Below are positions 56,420 through 64,000 of a stretch of 64,000 nt of DNA, piece by piece. The position numbers and the translations under genes were made by a program. The notes below the pieces were generated by a model. It saw only the letters and a list, made by a program, of their open reading frames with translations. It made no database searches and was not told the DNA's origin. The DNA is from Bradyrhizobium aeschynomenes. GTDB taxonomy: Bacteria; Pseudomonadota; Alphaproteobacteria; Rhizobiales; Xanthobacteraceae. The stretch spans positions 124,001 through 188,000 of the forward strand of contig NZ_JABFDM010000002.1 in NCBI RefSeq assembly GCF_013178945.1. The letters are read 5' to 3'. The first letter of the stretch is position 1. Every line of letters begins with the position of its first letter.

Positions 56420-58021
56420 TTATGCGGTCTTCGATACGCCCCAGAACAGCGGGATCGGCCCCTTGGTCACGCCGGAGACGTTCTTGCGCCACGCGGTGTA
56501 GCCGAGGAAGAAGCCGGTCGGTGCAAACACGACGTCGTCGAGCGCTGCCTTGTTGATGCGGGCCGCGACGGTCTTCTCCTCGTCGAGCGACTTGGCGTTG
56601 AACCAGTTGGTGATCTCCGTCTCGACCTTCTCGCTGGTCGGCCAGCCGAACCAGGCCTTGTCGCCATTGGCGCGCAGCGCGGTGTAGGCGGCCGGGTTGA
56701 TGCAATCAGCGCCGGCATGCCAGGTGTGGAACATGTGCCAGCCGCCTTGGGCAGGCGGCGTCTTCTGGGCGCGGCGGGCGCCCACGGTGCCCCAATCGGT
56801 GGCGACGAAGTCCACATTCATGCCGAGCTTCTTGAGCAGATCGGCGGTGACGTCGCCGAACGCCTTGGTGATCGGCTGGTCCTGCGCGACCACGCAGGTG
56901 ATCGGCTCGCCCTTGTAGCCGGCTTCCTCGAGCAGCTTCTTGGCCGCCGCGAAGTCGCGCTTGCCCTTCAGGATCTCGCCGCCGGCCTCGGTGTAGAGCG
57001 GCGTGTCCGGGGTGAAGAAGCCGGGCAGCGGCTTCCACAGCGCGTTGTCGTCGCCGACCAGCGCGCGCATGTAGTCTTCCTGGCTCAGCGCCATCAGGAT
57101 GGCCTGGCGCGCCTTCACATTGTTGAACGGCGCATGCAGATGGTTCATGCGGAACGAGCCGACATTGCCGAGAGGATCGCCGATGTCGACGCCGATGTTC
57201 TTGTTGCCCTTCAGCACCGGCACGAGATCGGTGATCGGGTTCTCCCACCAGTCGACCTCGCCGTTCTGCAAGGCGGCGGCGGCGGTCGCCGGATCGGGCA
57301 TGATCACCCATTCAACACGATCGACCAGCACCTTCTTGCCGCCGGCAAGCCACACCGGCTTCTCGTCGCGCGGCACGTAGTCGGCGAACTTCTCGAACAC
57401 CGCCTTGGCGCCCGGCACCCACTCGCCCTTGACGAATTTGAACGGACCGGAGCCGATGTATTCCGACATCTGCTTGAACGGGTCGGTCTGCGCGATGCGC
57501 TCAGGCATGATGAAGGCGCAGGGCGCATTGCCCTTGCCCAGCGCGAACAGCATTTTCGGGTAAGGCTGCTTCAGCACCCACTTGAAAGTCGTGTCGTCGA
57601 CCGCCGTGAGCTCGTTCTGGATCGCCTTGAGCATCAGGCCCATCGGATCGCGCGCCGACCAGCGCGTCAGGCTCGCCACCACGTCCTTGGCGAGCACCGG
57701 CTCACCGTCGTGGAATTTCAGGCCGGGACGCAGCTTGAAGGTCCAAGTCAGGCCGTCGGAGGAGACTTCTTCCGACTCCACCATCTGGCGCTGCGGCACG
57801 AACTTGTCGTCGATGCCGTACAGCGTGTCCCAGACCATCGCCGCCGCGTTGCGCACGACGTATTGCGTGCCCCAGATCGGATCGAAATTGGCAAGATTGG
57901 CCTGCGGCACAAAGCGCAAGGTCCGCGCATTTGCACCTTGTGCGATCGCCGGCGCTGCAATTCCCGTCAGCGCCAGACCACCCGCGCCTGCCAATCCCTT
58001 CAATACCGTTCTGCGATCCAT
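56420..58021 (-). CDS. ABC transporter substrate-binding protein, DppA/OppA type, with Tat signal
   Basis: This 533-residue periplasmic protein starts MDRRTVLKGLAGAGGLALTG, a twin-arginine-type signal. It continues with the SBP family 5 fold: RFVPQANLANFDPIWGTQYV, KPETFKWVLKQ-like segments and LKPGLKFHDGEPVLAKDVVA-type sequence near residue 100. The upstream frame is open but has no supporting start. Such proteins bind peptides, glutathione, opines or other amides. Its linkage to an N-carbamoyl-amino-acid hydrolase gene suggests a modified amino acid or hydantoin-derived ligand. It begins the importer part of the locus. Confidence 0.92.
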   Translation of the reverse strand: MDRRTVLKGLAGAGGLALTGIAAPAIAQGANARTLRFVPQANLANFDPIWGTQYVVRNAAAMVWDTLYGIDDKFVPQRQMVESEEVSSDGLTWTFKLRPGLKFHDGEPVLAKDVVASLTRWSARDPMGLMLKAIQNELTAVDDTTFKWVLKQPYPKMLFALGKGNAPCAFIMPERIAQTDPFKQMSEYIGSGPFKFVKGEWVPGAKAVFEKFADYVPRDEKPVWLAGGKKVLVDRVEWVIMPDPATAAAALQNGEVDWWENPITDLVPVLKGNKNIGVDIGDPLGNVGSFRMNHLHAPFNNVKARQAILMALSQEDYMRALVGDDNALWKPLPGFFTPDTPLYTEAGGEILKGKRDFAAAKKLLEEAGYKGEPITCVVAQDQPITKAFGDVTADLLKKLGMNVDFVATDWGTVGARRAQKTPPAQGGWHMFHTWHAGADCINPAAYTALRANGDKAWFGWPTSEKVETEITNWFNAKSLDEEKTVAARINKAALDDVVFAPTGFFLGYTAWRKNVSGVTKGPIPLFWGVSKTA

Positions 58022-58151
58022 GTTCTCTCCTGATGCAAGATGCCTGAGTTCAATTGCCGAAATTGTAAGCAAGGCCCATGCCATGCACGTCGAGTGCATT
58101 CATTTGAACGCAAATGAGGCATGGAGCGCAAGAGCCCGCTCGTCTCCACGC

Positions 58152-58304
58152 GTCATTCCGGGGCGTACCGCGCAGCGGCGCGAGCCCGGATTCCACAGCC
58201 ACAGGCGGGCGTTGGAGATGCGAGATGTCACCACCCGCGTGCCCCGCACGTTTGCCTGTGGTTATGGATTCCGGGCTCATCGCTGCGCGATGCCCCGGAA
58301 TGAC
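58152..58304. repeat. Dispersed palindromic repeat (CATTCCGGGGCG type)
   Basis: GTCATTCCGGGGCGTACCGC and GCGATGCCCCGGAATGAC are the outer arms, with CCGGATTCCACAGCCACAGG against CCTGTGGTTATGGATTCCGG inside. It separates the hydrolase gene from the importer genes, so the locus may contain two transcripts. Confidence 0.88.
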
Positions 58305-58328
58305 TCGTGGAGGGGTCTCGGCCTTGCA

Positions 58329-59285
58329 TCACTGCTTCTTCACCGGCGATCCATCCGCCATCAGCGTCTCGCCCTTGCGCTCGACGATCATGCCGTAAGC
58401 CCCCGGCTGGCGATGGACGTCGAAATTGAAGATCGTCTGCTTATAGGACTTGCACAGATCGAGGTCGCATCGCGCCAGCGCGATCTCGTCGCCCTTCGTG
58501 GCGCAGGCCGCGACGATCTCGCCTGACGGCGCGATGATGCAGCTGCCGGCGATGTGGTCGATGCCCTCCTCGATGCCGCCCTTGGCGACGCCGATCACCC
58601 AGGTGCCGTTCTGATAGGCACCGGACTGCATCACGAGGCGGTTGTGGAACAGCGAGAGGTCGTCATGCTCCGGCGCCGGCGGATTGTGCACCGGCGTGTT
58701 GTAGCCGATCAGCACCATCTCGACGCCCTGCAGCCCCATCACGCGATAGGTCTCGGGCCAGCGGCGGTCGTTGCAGATCGCCATGCCGATGACGCCGCCG
58801 AATGCGTCGGCCACGCCGAAACTCTTGCCGGGCTCGAAGTAACGCTTTTCCAGATGCTGGAACTTGCGCCACGGCTCGTGCTCGGCATGACCCGGCAGAT
58901 GCACCTTGCGGTATTTCGAGACGATGCGCGCGTCCTTGTCGACCAGAATCGCCGTGTTGTAGCGGTGCACCACACCGTCCTCGATCGTGAGCTCGGCATA
59001 GCCGAGGCAGAAGCCGATGCGCAGCTCCTTCGCGAGGGCGAACAGAGCCTGCGTCTCCGGCCCCGGCATCTCGCGCTCGAAATAGCAATCGATCTCCGCC
59101 TGATCGGCCATGTACCAGCGCGGGAAGAAGGTCGTGAGCGCGAGCTCGGGATAGACGATGAGATCGCAGCCATTGGCGTGGGCCTGGCGCATCAAGGCGA
59201 TCAGCCGCGCAACCACCGCGGTCCGTGACTCGCTCCTGGCAATCGGGCCGAGTTGACCAATGGCGACGTTGACGAAGCGCGGCAT
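58329..59285 (-). CDS. N-carbamoyl-D-amino-acid hydrolase-like nitrilase superfamily enzyme
   Basis: This 318-residue protein starts MPRFVNVAIGQLGPIARSES and follows the D-carbamoylase family closely throughout, including YPELALTTFFPRWYMAD, HLPGHAEHEPWRKFQHLEKR, AICNDRRWPETYRVMGLQG and QTIFNFDVHRQPGAYG. The catalytic triad is Glu47, Lys127 and Cys171. The enzyme would hydrolyse an N-carbamoyl amino acid or related amide to the amino acid, CO2 and ammonia. The neighbours are an aldehyde dehydrogenase, a hydroxyacid dehydrogenase and a peptide-type ABC importer. D-specificity is taken from family resemblance. Confidence 0.9.
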   Translation of the reverse strand: MPRFVNVAIGQLGPIARSESRTAVVARLIALMRQAHANGCDLIVYPELALTTFFPRWYMADQAEIDCYFEREMPGPETQALFALAKELRIGFCLGYAELTIEDGVVHRYNTAILVDKDARIVSKYRKVHLPGHAEHEPWRKFQHLEKRYFEPGKSFGVADAFGGVIGMAICNDRRWPETYRVMGLQGVEMVLIGYNTPVHNPPAPEHDDLSLFHNRLVMQSGAYQNGTWVIGVAKGGIEEGIDHIAGSCIIAPSGEIVAACATKGDEIALARCDLDLCKSYKQTIFNFDVHRQPGAYGMIVERKGETLMADGSPVKKQ

Positions 59286-59395
59286 CACTCTGTTCCTTAT
59301 TTCGGAACTGGCTCGTCGTTCCGTGGGCGCGCAGTTCTTGCACCGATCATGCCATGCAGCCCCGTCGGCGCAAGCACCTGATTCACGACATCGTC

Positions 59396-60937
59396 TCACT
59401 CACGCAAGCCGGGCGCGTAGCCGAAAGCGACCGCGGGCTCGGCGGCGGTCTCGACCCACACGCTTTTCACCTGCGTATATTCGTAGAGCGCCTCGACGCC
59501 GGAGGAGCGGCCATGGCCGCTGTTGTTGTAGCCGCCGAAGGGCGAGGCGACATTGATCGTCTTGTAGGAGTTGATCCAGAAGGTACCGGCCTTCACGCTC
59601 GCTGCAACGCGATGCGCGCGCGCGACGTCCTTCGTCCACACCGCGCCGGCAAGGCCGAACTCGCTGTCATTGGCGATCGCGATCGCCTCCGCCTCGGTCT
59701 CGAAGCGGATCGCCGCGACCACGGGGCCGAACACCTCCTTGCGCGCAATGCTCATCGCGTTGGTGACGTTCTTGAGCACGGTCGGCTTGACGTAGTAGCC
59801 GCTGGACGCGGCCTCGCCAAAGCTGCCGCTGACGATCTCGGCCCCCTCCCCCACGCCGTCGCGGATCAGCGACAGCACGCGATCATATTGCCTGGCGTTG
59901 TTGATCGGACCGATCTCGGTGTCCGCCGACAGCGGATCACCGCATTTGATCTTGGCTGCGCCTTTCGCGACCAGATCGACGAAACGGTCGTACACCGCGC
60001 TCTGCACCAGCAGACGCGAGCCCGCGACGCAGCTCTGTCCCGCACCGCCGAAGATCGCCGCCTGCGCGCCGATCGCGGCGCGTTCGAGATCGGCATCGGC
60101 GAACACGATGTTGGCGGACTTGCCGCCGAGCTCGAGCACCGACGGCACCAGCCGCCGCGCCGCGGCCTCGCCGATCAGGCGGCCCGTCGGCACCGAGCCG
60201 ACGAACACGACCTTCTTCACCGCCGGCTGACTCAATGCCGCCTGCCCCGTGGTGTGGCCGAAGCCGGCGAGCACGTTGACGACGCCCTTCGGCAGCCCCG
60301 CGCCCTCGGCGATCACCGCGAGCGCCAGGGACGTCAGCGGCGTCAGTTCGGACGGCTTGAGCAGCACCGCATTGCCCATGCTGATCGCGGGCGCGATCTG
60401 CCAGCCGGCGGTGAAGACCGGCGCATTCCATGGCGTGATCTGCAGCACGACGCCCATCGGCTCGCGGCGCGTGTAGTTGAGATGGCTCGACGGCACCGGG
60501 ATGACGTCGCCGTGGAATTTGTCGGCCCACCCCGCATAGTATTCGAACATCTCCGCGACCTTGGCGACCTCGCCCCTTGTGTCGCGGATCGGCTTGCCGG
60601 CGGAGAGCGATTCCAGTAGCGCCAGCGGCTCGGCCGCGGCGAGAATCGCGCGCGCGATGGCCTGCATGATGCGGCCGCGGCCCGCAGCGGTGACACGTGC
60701 CCACTCCGCCTGCCCGGCCGTCGCCGCCGCTGCGGCCTTCGCGGCGACGTCGGCACCCGCATCCGCATAGCTGAACAGCAATTGCCCGGTGGCGGGATCA
60801 TTCACCGAGACGGTCGCGCCATCGCCGATGACGAGTTCGCCGCCGACATGCGAGCCGATGCTCGCGAAGTCGGGCCAGAACGGCCGGATGACCTCGCGCA
60901 GTCGCGGGTCGATGAAGTGGGTCATGGCTGCACTCAT
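59396..60937 (-). CDS. NAD(P)-dependent aldehyde dehydrogenase
   Basis: This 513-residue enzyme contains the N-terminal Rossmann domain (LQITPWNAPVFTAGWQIAPA), FVGSVPTGRLIGEAAA and the catalytic glutamate in VLELGGKSANIVF. The nucleophilic cysteine near residue 300 is in FGGAGQSCVAGSRLLVQ, and KEVFGPVVAAIRF is also conserved. It oxidises an aldehyde to an acid. Its ATG overlaps the stop codon of the hydroxyacid dehydrogenase gene (ATGA at 60934-60937), so the two are coupled. A small gap of 110 bp separates it from the hydrolase gene. Confidence 0.94.
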   Translation of the reverse strand: MSAAMTHFIDPRLREVIRPFWPDFASIGSHVGGELVIGDGATVSVNDPATGQLLFSYADAGADVAAKAAAAATAGQAEWARVTAAGRGRIMQAIARAILAAAEPLALLESLSAGKPIRDTRGEVAKVAEMFEYYAGWADKFHGDVIPVPSSHLNYTRREPMGVVLQITPWNAPVFTAGWQIAPAISMGNAVLLKPSELTPLTSLALAVIAEGAGLPKGVVNVLAGFGHTTGQAALSQPAVKKVVFVGSVPTGRLIGEAAARRLVPSVLELGGKSANIVFADADLERAAIGAQAAIFGGAGQSCVAGSRLLVQSAVYDRFVDLVAKGAAKIKCGDPLSADTEIGPINNARQYDRVLSLIRDGVGEGAEIVSGSFGEAASSGYYVKPTVLKNVTNAMSIARKEVFGPVVAAIRFETEAEAIAIANDSEFGLAGAVWTKDVARAHRVAASVKAGTFWINSYKTINVASPFGGYNNSGHGRSSGVEALYEYTQVKSVWVETAAEPAVAFGYAPGLRE

Positions 60938-61815
60938 GTCTTCGAGATCGGGCCGAGCTGCAGCTCGACGATGCGGTTGAAATCCTCAGGGTCCGCGATG
61001 CTGCCAGCACTCTCGGCCCAGATGCGCGCGGTGTCGGCCGCCATCGGCAAGGCAAGGCCGAGCTCGCCGATGAGCTGCGCCGCGAGTCTCACATCCTTGC
61101 GCATCAACTGCATGGTGAAGCCGGAATCGAAGGCGCCGTTGAGGATCCAGTTGGGCACGTTGACCTGGGTGATGCCGGAGCGGCCGGAGCCGGCGTTGAG
61201 GCCGTCGAGCAGCCTGAACGCATCGACGCCGGCGGCATCGGCGATGCGCAGCGCTTCGGCGGCGGTGAGCAGATGCGCGGCGCAGAGCAGATTGTTGACG
61301 ATCTTGGCGACATTGCCGGCACCGACGCCGCCGACATGCACGCGCTTGGCGCTCATCCGCTCAAGCACCGGCAGCACCCGGGCGAGATCGTCGTCGTCGG
61401 CACCGATCACCATGGTCATGGTGCCCGTCGCCGCGCCCTTCGGTCCGCCGCTGACCGGCGCATCGACGAAGCCCATGCCGCGCGCCTTGAGCAGGCCCGC
61501 GAGCCGCCGCGACGTTTCGGGATGAGACGTGGAGGTGTCTGCGATGACGGCACCGGCCCGCGCATGGGCGAGGATGCCGTCGGCGCCCTCCACCACGCGC
61601 GCGACGATCTCGGCCGTCGGCAGCGACAGGATGATGGTGTCGGCGGCTGCGACCACGGCGCCGATGCCGTCAGCAATGGCAATGCCCGCGACGGCCAGCG
61701 CCGCGCGGGTTGCCTCGGATGCGTCATAGCCGGTGACGGCGAAGCCCGCGCCCTTCAGCGTCAGCGCCATGCCGCGTCCCATGTTGCCAAGTCCGATGAT
61801 GCCGACGGCGGTCAC
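60934..61815 (-). CDS. Beta-hydroxyacid dehydrogenase (HIBADH/tartronate-semialdehyde reductase family)
   Basis: This 293-residue enzyme starts at GTG 61815 with AGGAGG 5 nt upstream. Its Rossmann motif is GIIGLGNMGRGMALTLKGAG, followed by VDAPVSGGPKGAATGTMTM and the catalytic lysine in GAGNVAKIVNNLL. It interconverts a beta-hydroxyacid and a semialdehyde with NAD(P). With the coupled aldehyde dehydrogenase it could process a hydroxyacid to a dicarboxylate or acyl product. It is divergent from the LysR gene. Confidence 0.92.
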   Translation of the reverse strand: MTAVGIIGLGNMGRGMALTLKGAGFAVTGYDASEATRAALAVAGIAIADGIGAVVAAADTIILSLPTAEIVARVVEGADGILAHARAGAVIADTSTSHPETSRRLAGLLKARGMGFVDAPVSGGPKGAATGTMTMVIGADDDDLARVLPVLERMSAKRVHVGGVGAGNVAKIVNNLLCAAHLLTAAEALRIADAAGVDAFRLLDGLNAGSGRSGITQVNVPNWILNGAFDSGFTMQLMRKDVRLAAQLIGELGLALPMAADTARIWAESAGSIADPEDFNRIVELQLGPISKT

Positions 61816-61889
61816 GATGCCTCCTGAGATACTGCCCAGAAAATCTAGCCGCCCGATTCCAGGGCAGACATCAGCGCAACCCGGCGCTA

Positions 61890-61910
61890 GTGTTGACCTC
61901 TGGTCAACAC
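61890..61910. promoter_or_regulatory. Perfect 21-bp palindrome, probable LysR site
   Basis: GTGTTGACC (61890-61898), TCT and GGTCAACAC (61902-61910) form exact 9-bp arms with a 3-nt centre. It sits 12 bp upstream of the LysR start codon and 74 bp upstream of the divergent dehydrogenase gene. The position fits an autoregulatory and activator binding site. TTGACC within it might also serve as a -35 element. Confidence 0.75.
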
Positions 61911-61922
61911 TCATCCGAAGCC

Positions 61923-62879
61923 ATGTCCGCCTTGCTCGACCACCACCGGCTCCATTATCTCCACGAGGCGATCCGGCTCGGCTCGGTCCGCGCCGCCGCC
62001 GAGGCCCTCGACATCAACGCCTCCGTGATCAGCCGGCAGATCGCGCTGCTGGAGAAGGAGCTCGGGCTCACGCTGGTCGAGCGGCTCAGCCGCGGCATCC
62101 GCGCCACCGCGGCCGGCGCGCTGCTGGCCGAGCGCTTCCGGCAATGGCAGGCCGACCAGGCCGACACCGTGGCCAAGCTGCGCGAGTTGCAAGGGCTCAA
62201 GCGCGGCCATGTCGACATCGTGCTCGGCGAAGGCTTCGTCAGCGACCTGATGTCGGGCCCGCTCGGCCGATTCTGGCAGCGCCATCCCGATCTGACCATG
62301 GCGTTCGATCTCGCCGGCACCAACGAGGTCGTCAACGCGGTGGCTGAGGACCGCTATCACATCGGCCTGGTGTTCAACCCCTCAGCCGATCCGCGCATCC
62401 GGATCGCCACCGCAAGCCGCCAGCCACTCTGCGCGATCGCGCCGCCGGATCATGCGCTGACGCGGCTCGGCCGTCCCTTGCGCCTGCGCGAGCTTGCCGA
62501 CCATCCGCTCGGCCTGATGCATGCAAGCTACGGCACCCGCCAGATCGTCGCGCTGGCAGAAGCCGCCGAGCACATCGCGCTGGCGCCGAAGCTCACGACC
62601 AGCTCGATCAACGTGCTCCGTCACTTCGTCAAGAGCGGCCTCGGCCTGACGCTGCTCCCCGCGTTCTCCATTGCTGCCGATCTCGCCGACGGCTCGCTCG
62701 CTGCGATACCGATCGACAGCCGCCTGCTGTCCTCGAGCGAGGCCTGCGTCATCACCCGGCGCGGCCGCGAGCTGCCCCACGCGGCAAGTCATCTGCTGCG
62801 CTTCCTCAGCGGTCAGATGAAGGCGTTCAAGGGCGGCGAAGCAGCACGCAGGGCCGGCATCGGCGCCGCCGCGCGATGA
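61923..62879 (+). CDS. LysR family transcriptional regulator
   Basis: This 318-residue regulator starts MSALLDHHRLHYLHEAIRLG. The winged helix-turn-helix covers about residues 7-66 (SVRAAAEALDINASVISRQI). The C-terminal periplasmic-binding-protein-like effector domain runs from about residue 95 to 300. The start codon was chosen because family homology begins within ten residues. It faces the dehydrogenase-hydrolase-importer locus across a perfect palindrome and is the best candidate for its control. The effector is unknown. Confidence 0.93.
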   Translation: MSALLDHHRLHYLHEAIRLGSVRAAAEALDINASVISRQIALLEKELGLTLVERLSRGIRATAAGALLAERFRQWQADQADTVAKLRELQGLKRGHVDIVLGEGFVSDLMSGPLGRFWQRHPDLTMAFDLAGTNEVVNAVAEDRYHIGLVFNPSADPRIRIATASRQPLCAIAPPDHALTRLGRPLRLRELADHPLGLMHASYGTRQIVALAEAAEHIALAPKLTTSSINVLRHFVKSGLGLTLLPAFSIAADLADGSLAAIPIDSRLLSSSEACVITRRGRELPHAASHLLRFLSGQMKAFKGGEAARRAGIGAAAR

Positions 62880-62959
62880 CGGCCTGACGTTCCCGATTGC
62901 TCTCTATTGCACTCGCGCCTTGGTTGCGCTTGGATATTGCAACGCCAGGAGACACCGTC

Positions 62960-63280
62960 ATGCGCCACGTCCTCGCGATCGCCTTCCTGCTGGCAGCGAC
63001 CGCAGCCGAGGCTGAGACCTGCCAAGTCATCGGCAATCAGGTCGTGTGCGACAATGGCATGTCCGGGCAGCGCATCGGCAACAACACCTATTGGAGCGAC
63101 GGCACCTCGTCGCAGCAGGTCGGGCGTTTCACCTACAACAGCGACGGGACGAGCTCGCAGCAGATCGGCAGTCACACTTATTACAGCGACGGCACGTCCT
63201 CGCAGACGATCGGGAACACGACCACCTTCAGCGATGGCAGGTCATGCCGGCGGATCGGAAATCAGATCTATTGCGATTGA
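62960..63280 (+). CDS. Small secreted protein with tandem SDGTSSQ repeats
   Basis: This 106-residue protein starts MRHVLAIAFLLAATAAEAET with AGGAG upstream, and a signal peptide covers about residues 1-18. The mature part has a cysteine-bounded start (CQVIGNQVVCDNG) and then about four 16-residue repeats of the form IGxxTYxSDGTSSQQ. It ends CRRIGNQIYCD, a second cysteine pair. The repeats suggest a small beta-structure closed by disulfides. The function is unknown. It is convergent with tRNA-Gly. Confidence 0.8.
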   Translation: MRHVLAIAFLLAATAAEAETCQVIGNQVVCDNGMSGQRIGNNTYWSDGTSSQQVGRFTYNSDGTSSQQIGSHTYYSDGTSSQTIGNTTTFSDGRSCRRIGNQIYCD

Positions 63281-63326
63281 TCGGTCTCCAGCAGGGCCGG
63301 CGCCATCTGTTGGCGGATCGACGGTC

Positions 63327-63341
63327 TGGAGCGGGTGAAGG
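63327..63341. repeat. Duplicated 3' end of tRNA-Gly
   Basis: TGGAGCGGGTGAAGG occurs here and again at 63343-63357, where it is the 3' terminus (CCA, acceptor and part of the T-arm) of the tRNA-Gly gene. The two copies are one base apart. Such partial tRNA duplications mark integrase attachment sites or local slippage. Confidence 0.7.
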
Positions 63342-63342
63342 C

Positions 63343-63416
63343 TGGAGCGGGTGAAGGGAATCGAACCCTCGTATTCAGCTTGGAAGGCTGCTGCTCTACC
63401 ATTGAGCTACACCCGC
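63343..63416 (-). tRNA. tRNA-Gly (anticodon TCC)
   Basis: Read on the minus strand, the 74-nt gene has acceptor arms GCGGGTG and CACCCGC, D-arm GCTC/GAGC, anticodon loop CTTCCAA (anticodon TCC), T-arm GAGGG/CCCTT around TTCGATT and encoded CCA. Directly downstream of its 3' end is a second copy of the last 15 nt. Confidence 0.96.
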
Positions 63417-63648
63417 ATCGGCGCGTTCCCTAACATGGTCCGGCGCCGGTCTCAACCTCTTCGGGCTCAGGACCGCTTCAGGCCAAGTCCGGCACCGGAG
63501 GTGATTGAGGCCGCGGTCGAACGGCGCGTTTCGAAGGATCCGTCCGTTCCGAACCGCAATGCAGCATGGATCACGACGGGAAGTTCCGTATTCGGCCCCC
63601 CTACCATCCCGGCCCGCCCCGGCCTATATTGACATTTCCATCAACAAC

Positions 63649-63665
63649 GAAAGGAGGTGATCCAG
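63649..63665 (+). promoter_or_regulatory. 17-nt extended Shine-Dalgarno of rreB
   Basis: GAAAGGAGGTGATCCAG is complementary to the 3' end of alphaproteobacterial 16S rRNA over all 17 positions. It ends on the G of the GTG start codon. An ordinary site covers 4-6 nt. This matches the published description of rreB in Bradyrhizobium. Confidence 0.9.
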
Positions 63666-63709
63666 TGTCTTTCACCAAGCGCTGTCACCTCGCTGGGATC
63701 GCCCGCTGA
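63665..63709 (+). CDS. rreB: RreB small protein (14 residues)
   Basis: A GTG-started frame of 14 codons, MSFTKRCHLAGIAR, lies directly behind the extended Shine-Dalgarno. It agrees with the small gene rreB (ribosome-regulated expression in Bradyrhizobiaceae): 14 residues, GTG start, 17-nt site, short stable mRNA that associates with 30S subunits and is weakly translated. A TATATT hexamer at 63625-63630 could be the -10 element, and a strong terminator at 63823-63855 would give a transcript of about 220 nt. The gene is far too short for normal gene finders. Confidence 0.88.
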   Translation: MSFTKRCHLAGIAR

Positions 63710-63822
63710 GCAGCTCTTCATGAGCGACGTTCGATGAGCGCGTGATTCGTCAGCGATCGCGCTATCGCGGCTTGGCAACGGGGCGGTCTCGGCCCTGGAC
63801 CAGCGAGTTCAAGATCGGAAGG

Positions 63823-63855
63823 CGCGGCGGGTCTGATGGCCCGCCGCGTTTTTTT
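63823..63855 (+). terminator. Rho-independent terminator of the rreB transcript
   Basis: CGCGGCGGG (63823-63831) and CCCGCCGCG (63840-63848) form a perfect 9-bp GC stem with an 8-nt loop, followed by seven T residues. It ends the small rreB mRNA and lies just after the stop of the gene on the opposite strand. Confidence 0.92.
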
Positions 63856-63858
63856 GTC

Positions 63859-64000
63859 TCAAGGACGGTCGCCTGCGGCTTGCACCGGCGCCGAGCGCAC
63901 GAAGCGCCGCACCAACATTCCGCCGAAGCCGAGCATCCAGAAATATTGGACATATTCCGGCGCGTAGGCGGCAATCACCATGCCCGGCACGAACACGACC
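63859..64000 (-). CDS. C-terminal end of an unidentified membrane protein (cut by window edge)
   Basis: The last 46 codons of a minus-strand gene are in the window. They begin VVFVPGMVIAAYAPEYVQYF, continue WMLGFGGMLVRRFVRSA and end AAGDRP. The hydrophobic stretch looks like one transmembrane helix or a helix pair followed by a short basic and polar tail. Too little is visible to name a family. It is convergent with rreB, whose terminator lies 3 bp away. Confidence 0.6.
   Translation of the reverse strand, partial: VVFVPGMVIAAYAPEYVQYFWMLGFGGMLVRRFVRSAPVQAAGDRP

Noticed and set aside
63629..63634. TTGACA as the -35 element for rreB
   Set aside because: A -10 hexamer at normal spacing would fall on the Shine-Dalgarno itself. 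The TATATT just upstream is the better -10 candidate, though weak.

Overview
The window is a high-GC alphaproteobacterial chromosome segment, most likely from Bradyrhizobium or a close relative (Nitrobacteraceae). The signs are a rearranged but typical rhizobial S10/str/rpoBC gene order, several families of dispersed palindromic intergenic repeats, and the 14-codon small-mRNA gene rreB with its 17-nt extended Shine-Dalgarno, which is a Bradyrhizobiaceae hallmark. No rRNA operon, CRISPR array, complete insertion sequence or prophage was seen.

Positions 1-9140 hold the merged S10 and str operons on the minus strand, transcribed right to left: rpsL, rpsG, fusA, tuf, rpsJ, rplC, rplD, rplW, rplB, rpsS, rplV, rpsC and the start of rplP. 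A promoter near 9110-9136 gives a leader of about 400 nt. Positions 9500-15100 are an accessory block: a UbiH/PHBH-type flavoprotein, an ABC exporter with acidic tails, and a flavin amine oxidase fused to a methyltransferase. Positions 15350-25400 carry rplJ-rplL-rpoB-rpoC (minus strand) with a rho-independent terminator after rpoC. Positions 26100-30490 carry a Tat-exported molybdenum hydroxylase with its 2Fe-2S subunit and a diheme cytochrome, plus a D-2-hydroxyacid dehydrogenase. Positions 30570-32850 are secE-nusG-rplK-rplA. The tRNA-Trp gene that often sits next to secE is 1.8 kb away, behind an inserted ABC substrate-binding protein.

Positions 34800-46500 are a catabolic region: a serine beta-lactamase-fold hydrolase, two short-chain dehydrogenases, a histidine phosphatase, an APH-type kinase next to an acyl-CoA dehydrogenase (a pair resembling LvaA/LvaC and the mammalian ACAD10/ACAD11 proteins), a TetR regulator with a clear operator, a CaiB/BaiF CoA-transferase and small secreted or low-complexity proteins. 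Positions 46600-49480 hold the most intriguing module: an NrtR-like Nudix regulator divergent from an SPFH protein and an overlapping NAD-kinase-like protein whose GGDG motif is GPDG. It is followed by a diverged duplicate of the end of that last gene.

Positions 49490-51850 encode a GH13 enzyme and a CsaA-like tRNA-binding protein. Positions 52270-61815 form a minus-strand locus for uptake and catabolism of a peptide-like or N-carbamoyl compound: a DppABCDF-type ABC importer, an N-carbamoyl-D-amino-acid hydrolase, an aldehyde dehydrogenase and a beta-hydroxyacid dehydrogenase. A divergent LysR gene faces it across a perfect 21-bp palindrome. The right end carries a secreted tandem-repeat protein, tRNA-Gly(TCC) with a duplicated 3' end, rreB with a terminator, and the end of an unidentified membrane protein.
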